Positions 48,342 through 52,964 of a stretch of DNA of 52,964 nt are shown one piece after another (position 1 is the stretch's first letter; each line of letters opens with the position of its first letter). Under the pieces are notes generated by a model, which saw only the letters and a program-made list of their open reading frames with translations, was not told the DNA's origin and searched no databases. The DNA is from Klebsiella pneumoniae (GTDB lineage: Bacteria; Verrucomicrobiota; Verrucomicrobiia; Limisphaerales; SXTU01): the NCBI GenBank assembly GCA_943330855.2, contig CALQJI020000031.1, positions 1 through 52,964 of the forward strand, in the 5' to 3' direction. A program made the translations under genes and the position numbers.

Positions 48342-49721
48342 TCAGGAGAGCGGCAGGCTGCCGTAGGTGAGCGCCTTGATTTCCTTGCCCGCGCCGTCGG
48401 TGACCTTGCGCGTCTTCGGGTCGAAGTTGCACATGACGCCGAGGCGGTCGGACATCTCGGCCAGCGAGATGACGGTCTGCACCTTGAGGGCGAGATCCAC
48501 GCCCGCGTTGGGCTGCTTGTTGGCGCGGATGCTGTCGAACCAGTTCTTATGGTGCGCGGTCAGCGTCTCGCCGGGGAACGCCGGGCTGGTGTAAGCGTCA
48601 ATTTCCTCGGTGAAAGGACGGCCCGGGGTCAGTTCGACCTTGTTGCCGGCCATCGTGAGCGTGGCCTTGTGGCCGCGAATCATTTCCTGCGTGCCGACTT
48701 CGTTCACCGTGCTGCTGGTGATGTGCATCACGTAGCCACTGGGGAACTCGGCGATGAGTTGGATGATTTCCGGCACGTCGCGCGGGGGCGTGCCCGGGGT
48801 CTTTTCGTCCGTGTTGAACTTCTTGCTGCCGACCGCCGCGACGCGCGTCGGGAACTCGGGGTTGCCGGTGGCGAGCATGTAGGGGTGCAGCTTGTGCGGG
48901 AAGAGGTCGCCCAGCAGGCCCGCGCAGTAGGGATAGTATTTGCGCCAGCGGAAGTAGTGGTCGGCGCTGAAGGGAATCTGCTTCTTCACCGGGCCCATCC
49001 ATTGCTTCCAATCGGTGTCGGTCTCGGAGCTCCACGGCTGGATGGCGTAGTTCCATTCGCCCTTGGGGCTGTTGCGCATGTAGGAGCCTTGCGACATGAC
49101 GATGGGCCCAATCTTGCCGGCCTTGATGAGCCGCGCGGCTTCGTGCCACTTCATGTCGGAGCAGCCCTGCGAGCCGACTTGGAGAATCTTCTTCGTGCTC
49201 TGGACGGCGTCGTAAATCTCGAAGGCCTCGGCGAGGTAGCGGGTCATGGGCTTCTCGACATAGACGTGCTTGCCGGCGTTGAGGGCGTCCACGGAAACCT
49301 TCGTGTGCCAGTGGTCCACGGTGGCGCAGACGATGGCGTCAATGTCCTTCCGCTCGAGCATCTTCCGGTAGTCGCCGTAAGTGTCCACCTTCGCGCCGGC
49401 GTTGCCGTCGAGAATCTTGGCCTTCGCGAACTCCTGCCGATGCTTCGAGACGTCGCAAACGGCGACGGACTGGGTGTTGTTGTCGCCGTGCTTGGGCTTC
49501 ATCTGGCTGACGTGCGCCATGCCCTGGCCGCCGACGCCGATGTGGCCGATGGAGATGCGGTTGTTCGCGCCGAGGACGTTGGCGGAGGGCGCTTGGTTCT
49601 GGCCGTAGACCGGCGTCTTGACGATACCAGTAGCAGCGACTGCAGCCGTGGTGGCGGTGGCGGACTTGAGGAACTCGCGACGCGACGCGCCGGAGCCGAG
49701 GGAGGTGTTTTCAGTGCTCAT
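48342..49721 (-). CDS. Gfo/Idh/MocA-family oxidoreductase with Tat signal
   Basis: The 459-residue protein has a twin-arginine leader (SRREFLKSATATTAAVAATG) and a Rossmann N-domain (ISIGHIGVGGQGMAHVSQM). The EKP motif reads HVYVEKPMTRYLAEAFE, and HPYMLATGNPEFP and LGDLFPHKLH are typical of the exported Verrucomicrobia/Planctomycetes group. It probably oxidises a sugar or inositol-like substrate with a bound nicotinamide cofactor in the periplasm; the substrate is unknown. It lies 86 bp downstream of the DUF1501 gene on the same strand. Confidence 0.9.
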   Translation of the reverse strand: MSTENTSLGSGASRREFLKSATATTAAVAATGIVKTPVYGQNQAPSANVLGANNRISIGHIGVGGQGMAHVSQMKPKHGDNNTQSVAVCDVSKHRQEFAKAKILDGNAGAKVDTYGDYRKMLERKDIDAIVCATVDHWHTKVSVDALNAGKHVYVEKPMTRYLAEAFEIYDAVQSTKKILQVGSQGCSDMKWHEAARLIKAGKIGPIVMSQGSYMRNSPKGEWNYAIQPWSSETDTDWKQWMGPVKKQIPFSADHYFRWRKYYPYCAGLLGDLFPHKLHPYMLATGNPEFPTRVAAVGSKKFNTDEKTPGTPPRDVPEIIQLIAEFPSGYVMHITSSTVNEVGTQEMIRGHKATLTMAGNKVELTPGRPFTEEIDAYTSPAFPGETLTAHHKNWFDSIRANKQPNAGVDLALKVQTVISLAEMSDRLGVMCNFDPKTRKVTDGAGKEIKALTYGSLPLS

Positions 49722-49807
49722 AAATGTGTGGTGCTGACGAGGGGCGAAGCTAACGAGTGGAGTCGGAGGGTCAAGATACGATTTGGCAAAACCACCTCAA
49801 ATGCGAT

Positions 49808-51154
49808 TTAAACCAACTCCTTCATCACCTCATGCTTGTAGTCCACCAGCGGGTGCGGGCGACCGGCGAGGTCGGTGAAGGTGGTCTGGTGCGGGTCGAG
49901 GCCGAGGTGGTGATAGAGCGACGCGAAGACTTCGCCGAAGTGGACGCCGCGCTCGGCAATCTCCCCGCCCAGTCGGTCCGTCGCGCCGATGATTTGCCCG
50001 GTGCGGAAGCCGCCACCAGCGAGCAACCCGCAGCCGACCTGCGGCCAATGGTCGCGCCCCGCATCCTTGTTGATGATGGGCGTGCGCCCGAACTCGCCCC
50101 ACGCCACCACGGCGACATCCTTGTCCATGCCCCGGTCGTGCAAGTCCTGCACGAGCGCGGCCATGCCTTGGTCGAAGTAGGGCAGGTGCGTGTTCTTCGC
50201 CTCGTTGAAGTTGTCGGAGTGAAAGTCCCAGCGTCCAAAGTTCAGCGTCACCACGCGCGCGCCGGCTTCCACGAGGCGGCGGGCCATGAGGAAGTGCTCC
50301 ATGTTTCGGGGCGCGCCGTCGCCGTAGTTGCCGGTGAAGCCTTTGCCGTAAAGCTCCCGCGTCCTCGTGTTCTCGGTCGAGAGGTCGAGCGCCTCCGCCA
50401 GCTTGCTGGAAGTCAGCATCCCGAGCGCGCGTTGCTGAAAGGCGTCGAGGCCGGCCACCACGCCGCTGTTGTCCACGTCGCGGCGGAACTGGTCGAAGGA
50501 CGCGAGCAGCGCCTTGCGGTCATTGAGGCGGGCGGGGGAAATCTCGTTGAGCGTGAGGTCGTTCATCCCTTCGCCCGCCGGACGGAACGCCGCTTGCGGG
50601 ACGCCTAGACAACCGGGCAACCCCGGGGAGCCATACGGTGGATGCCCCGCCTTGGGCGCGAGGCCGACGAACGGTGGCACCGCCTTATCCACCGGCCCTT
50701 GAAACTTCGACACCACCGAGCCAATCGCAGGCCAGCCGCCGGGTGGTTGGGTGCGCTTGTGCCGCCCCGTGTAGCAGATGAAGGAATCGTGGTCGCCGTC
50801 CGGCGAGCCATAGACCGAGCGGATGGGCACCAGCTTGTCCATGATGCGGGCCAAGCGCGGCAGGTGCTCGCAAATCTCGATGCCGGGGACGTTCGTCTTG
50901 ATGGGCCGGAACGGGCCGCGCACCTCGCTCGGCGCGTTCATCTTGAGGTCGAACATGTCCTGATGCGGGGGCGCGCCGACCAGGTAAATCATGATGACCG
51001 CCTTGTGCGACTTGCCGAGGCCCGCCAGCGCCTCCGCCTCCAGCAACTGCGGCAACGCCAGCCCGCCCATCCCCAGTGCCCCGACGCGTAGGAAGTCCCG
51101 CCGCGAAACGCCATCGCAGAGCTTGCCGGAGGAGGAGCCGAAGATGTTTAACAT
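49808..51154 (-). CDS. DUF1501 protein with Tat signal
   Basis: The 448-residue protein has a clear twin-arginine leader (SRRDFLRVGALGMGGLALPQ). DUF1501 features include MIYLVGAPPHQDMFDLKMNA, ICEHLPRLARIMDKLVPIRS, GRWDFHSDNFNEAK and VVAWGEFGRTPIINKDAGRD. It differs from the other DUF1501 protein (12431-13870) in length and motif spacing, so it is a separate subgroup. No PSD1 gene is adjacent. It may be co-transcribed with the Gfo/Idh gene. Confidence 0.9.
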   Translation of the reverse strand: MLNIFGSSSGKLCDGVSRRDFLRVGALGMGGLALPQLLEAEALAGLGKSHKAVIMIYLVGAPPHQDMFDLKMNAPSEVRGPFRPIKTNVPGIEICEHLPRLARIMDKLVPIRSVYGSPDGDHDSFICYTGRHKRTQPPGGWPAIGSVVSKFQGPVDKAVPPFVGLAPKAGHPPYGSPGLPGCLGVPQAAFRPAGEGMNDLTLNEISPARLNDRKALLASFDQFRRDVDNSGVVAGLDAFQQRALGMLTSSKLAEALDLSTENTRTRELYGKGFTGNYGDGAPRNMEHFLMARRLVEAGARVVTLNFGRWDFHSDNFNEAKNTHLPYFDQGMAALVQDLHDRGMDKDVAVVAWGEFGRTPIINKDAGRDHWPQVGCGLLAGGGFRTGQIIGATDRLGGEIAERGVHFGEVFASLYHHLGLDPHQTTFTDLAGRPHPLVDYKHEVMKELV

Positions 51155-51259
51155 AGGACCGAATTCCTGACGCGAAGGTGCGCGAGGCTCTTCACCAGGA
51201 ACTGCAGTTCACCATTTCTCCGCTCGACAAGCGCGCGGCGGGCGTTGGACATTTTGCCC

Positions 51260-52111
51260 ATGTCACAACGCACGCTGACGCTTGGCCATTCGCCGGACCC
51301 GGATGACGCATTCATGTTCTACGCGCTGGCGAAGGACTTGATCCCCGCGCTGGGCTATCGCTTCGAGCACATCCTGCAAGATATCCAGACGCTCAACGAG
51401 CGCGCCACGCGCGGCGAGCTGGACATCTCCGCCGTCAGCATCCACGCCTACGCGCACGTCAGCGACCAATACGCGCTGCTGCCCAGCGGGGCGAGCATGG
51501 GCGACGGCTATGGCCCGATGTTGGTCGCAAAACGGTCGCTCACGCGCGAGGTCATCGCGACCAAACGCATCGCCGTGCCGGGCACGATGACGAGCGCATT
51601 CCTCGCGTTGCAACTGTATCTCGGCAAGCCGGCGCGGGAGTTCGAGCACGTCATCGTGCCTTTCGATCAAATCTTCGAAGCGGTGCAAAACGGCGCGGCG
51701 GACGTGGGGCTCATCATCCACGAGGGGCAGCTCACGTTTGAGCAACATGGCTTTCAGCTCTGCGAAGACCTCGGGGCGTGGTGGGGCCGGGAGAACGACG
51801 GCTTGCCCCTGCCCCTGGGCGGCAACGTCATCCACAAGCGCATCCCGCCCGCCGAGCGCAAGGTCATCTCCGACCTGCTCACCGCCAGCATCCGTTACAG
51901 CCTGGAGCACCGGCCCGAGGCGGTGGCGCACTCTCTGCGCTGGGCGCGCGGGATGGGCATGGACCTCGCGGACAAGTTTGTCGGGATGTATGTCAACCAC
52001 TGGACGCTCGACTACGGTGAGCGCGGGCGGGAGGCGATCCGGCGGTTCCTAGGCAAGGCGGCGGAAAAGGGATTGATTCCGAAGCCGCCGGAGCTGGAGT
52101 TCGTCGTCTGA
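51260..52111 (+). CDS. mqnD: 1,4-dihydroxy-6-naphthoate synthase-like (futalosine pathway MqnD)
   Basis: The 283-residue protein has a periplasmic-binding-protein-like fold without a signal peptide. It begins TLTLGHSPDPDDAFMFYALA, the MqnA/MqnD signature. LDISAVSIHAYAHV, RIAVPGTMTSAFLALQLYLG, GLIIHEGQLTFEQHG and LPLPLGGNVI follow and favour MqnD. The enzyme makes dihydroxynaphthoate in the futalosine route to menaquinone. The ATG at 51260 was preferred to a TTG at 51245. Other mqn genes are not in the window. Confidence 0.87.
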   Translation: MSQRTLTLGHSPDPDDAFMFYALAKDLIPALGYRFEHILQDIQTLNERATRGELDISAVSIHAYAHVSDQYALLPSGASMGDGYGPMLVAKRSLTREVIATKRIAVPGTMTSAFLALQLYLGKPAREFEHVIVPFDQIFEAVQNGAADVGLIIHEGQLTFEQHGFQLCEDLGAWWGRENDGLPLPLGGNVIHKRIPPAERKVISDLLTASIRYSLEHRPEAVAHSLRWARGMGMDLADKFVGMYVNHWTLDYGERGREAIRRFLGKAAEKGLIPKPPELEFVV

Positions 52112-52128
52112 TCGCGCGAGACGGGGAC

Positions 52129-52716
52129 CTACCGAACCCGGTCCATCTTCCCGCGGCAGTCGGGGCAGCAGCTGTGGAAAGTGGTGTCACCCGTGTCGGT
52201 TTGAAACGGCAGTTCGATCTTGTGCCACTGGTTCGCGAGGTCCTTCGCGCGGCCAGAGACGCTACAAATGGACACAAAGCTTTTGAGCTGGGAGACGCCC
52301 TGCAAGGCGGCCTCGGCCGTGGAGAGACGCTGAATGAGGTAGGACTGCACCTCCACTGCCCGCACGCCGACCTTGATCCGCGCCTGCAACACCTCTTTGT
52401 CGAAAGGCTTGCTCACGAAGTCATCCACGCCGGCCTCGAAGGCATCGAGCAGGCTGTCCTTGCCGCCGCGCGCGGTGCAGAGGATGATGTAGAATGGAGC
52501 GAGGTTTGCTTCGCGAATGCGGCGGGTCAGTTCCATGCCGTTGACCTCCGGCATAAACCAGTCGAACAGGCCGATGCGCAGTTCCGGGTCGTGCTGGAGC
52601 ACCTCCCACGCCTCCGCTCCGTTGGTCGTCGGGACGACGCCGTAACCCCATTTCGACAGCAGGTTCATCAAAACTTGGCGAATGATGGGATCGTCGTCCG
52701 CGATCAGAATCTTCAT
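52129..52716 (-). CDS. Response regulator with receiver domain and degenerate C-terminal Cys motif
   Basis: The 195-residue protein has a receiver domain (ILIADDDP; phospho-acceptor D52 in LFDWFMP; T81 and K103 in FVSKPFD). A helical segment (VRAVEVQSYLIQRLSTAEAA) follows, then a tail with VSICSVSGRAKD and FHSCCPDCRGKM. In many kinases and regulators the tail reads ICxxCKKIRD...SHGICPDC. Here the first CxxC is C151-S-V-S, while H181, C183, C184 and C187 remain. There is no DNA-binding output domain. It is convergent with mqnD. Confidence 0.85.
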   Translation of the reverse strand: MKILIADDDPIIRQVLMNLLSKWGYGVVPTTNGAEAWEVLQHDPELRIGLFDWFMPEVNGMELTRRIREANLAPFYIILCTARGGKDSLLDAFEAGVDDFVSKPFDKEVLQARIKVGVRAVEVQSYLIQRLSTAEAALQGVSQLKSFVSICSVSGRAKDLANQWHKIELPFQTDTGDTTFHSCCPDCRGKMDRVR

Positions 52717-52822
52717 GAATTGGCTTTGATCGAGTGGGCTGTTGTTCGATCTATTGGGAGAGCTTTTAGCGCAGTGAGGGCGTAGGGGACAATCAAATTA
52801 TCCCGTGCTGGGTGGGCGCGAG

Positions 52823-52848
52823 TTGACTCATATTAAATGTTACCGGGG
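52823..52848 (+). repeat. Left terminal inverted repeat of the right-hand IS copy
   Basis: TTGACTCATATTAAATGTTA continues CCGGGG and matches the inverted end at 114-140. A second TTGACTCA lies at 52880-52887. The transposase start follows at 52914. Confidence 0.65.
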
Positions 52849-52913
52849 CGGGGAGTTGGACGAGGAGTCCGACGATACGTTGACTCACATTCGTGGTTAC
52901 CCAAGCCCCGAAC

Positions 52914-52964
52914 ATGAGTCGCTCCGCCAAACGCGAGGCCCTGGCCCGCATTCACGGCCGCTAC
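52914..52964 (+). CDS. N-terminal start of an IS transposase/integrase-type protein (3' truncated by window)
   Basis: The 17 codons MSRSAKREALARIHGRY run off the window edge. The start is basic and helical, as in integrase-core transposases whose N-terminus reads xKxxxxxxIxxRY. It follows the terminal inverted repeat by 65 bp and has the same orientation as the transposase end at 1-102. Confidence 0.5.
   Translation, partial: MSRSAKREALARIHGRY

Overview
The window looks like chromosomal DNA of a member of Verrucomicrobiota, most likely the Pedosphaera/Limisphaerales side of the phylum. This is inferred from gene content, not from a marker search. The typical genes are two PSD1-type proteins (DUF1549/DUF1553, one with a cytochrome-like CxxCH domain), two DUF1501 proteins with Tat-like leaders, a DUF1080 protein, two H-X9-DG pseudopilins, a formylglycine sulfatase, a futalosine-pathway mqnD gene and a 23S-IVP four-helix-bundle gene. 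The DNA is GC-rich by eye. Nearly every start codon lacks a visible Shine-Dalgarno sequence.

Layout: 1-145 is the 3' end of an insertion sequence; a second same-orientation copy starts at about 52823, so the window lies between two IS copies. 164-4497 holds a glycosyltransferase, typA, a small zincin-type metallopeptidase and a DtxR/MntR-type repressor. 4640-11484 is a complete F1Fo ATP synthase operon (atpB-E-F-H-A-G-D-C) with a CRP-like palindrome in front and a hairpin terminator behind. 11503-20245 carries PPK2, DUF1501, a four-helix-bundle gene, a pseudopilin cluster, a PSD1 protein and a ThuA-like protein. 20299-28974 holds housekeeping and small-molecule genes (prmC, acylphosphatase, metallophosphoesterase, GT9 heptosyltransferase, radical SAM, HAD-Nudix fusion, folB, subtilase). 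29078-39496 holds clpB, DUF1080, a large PSD1 protein, a TerB-like protein and a sulfatase. 39562-42654 is a repeat-rich accessory stretch with a response regulator and an Fn3-like protein. 42675-52716 holds an EamA transporter, a degenerate amidohydrolase, rpoD, apbE, a Gfo/Idh oxidoreductase, DUF1501, mqnD and a second response regulator.

The most striking feature is the number and variety of short dispersed palindromic repeats. I count more than twenty elements in at least nine sequence families. They sit mainly against stop or start codons, and several lie in frame inside genes (PSD1 proteins, ApbE, a HAD-Nudix protein and probable signal-peptide regions). One family is nested in another. 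No protein in the window obviously mobilises them. They may mark an undescribed repeat-spreading process in this lineage.

The secreted or envelope genes (PSD1, DUF1501, sulfatase, DUF1080, Gfo/Idh, ThuA-like, subtilase) fit a polysaccharide-degrading lifestyle, and ATP synthase and mqnD point to menaquinone-based respiration. Functions are family-level assignments made by reading the translated proteins; no database search was run.
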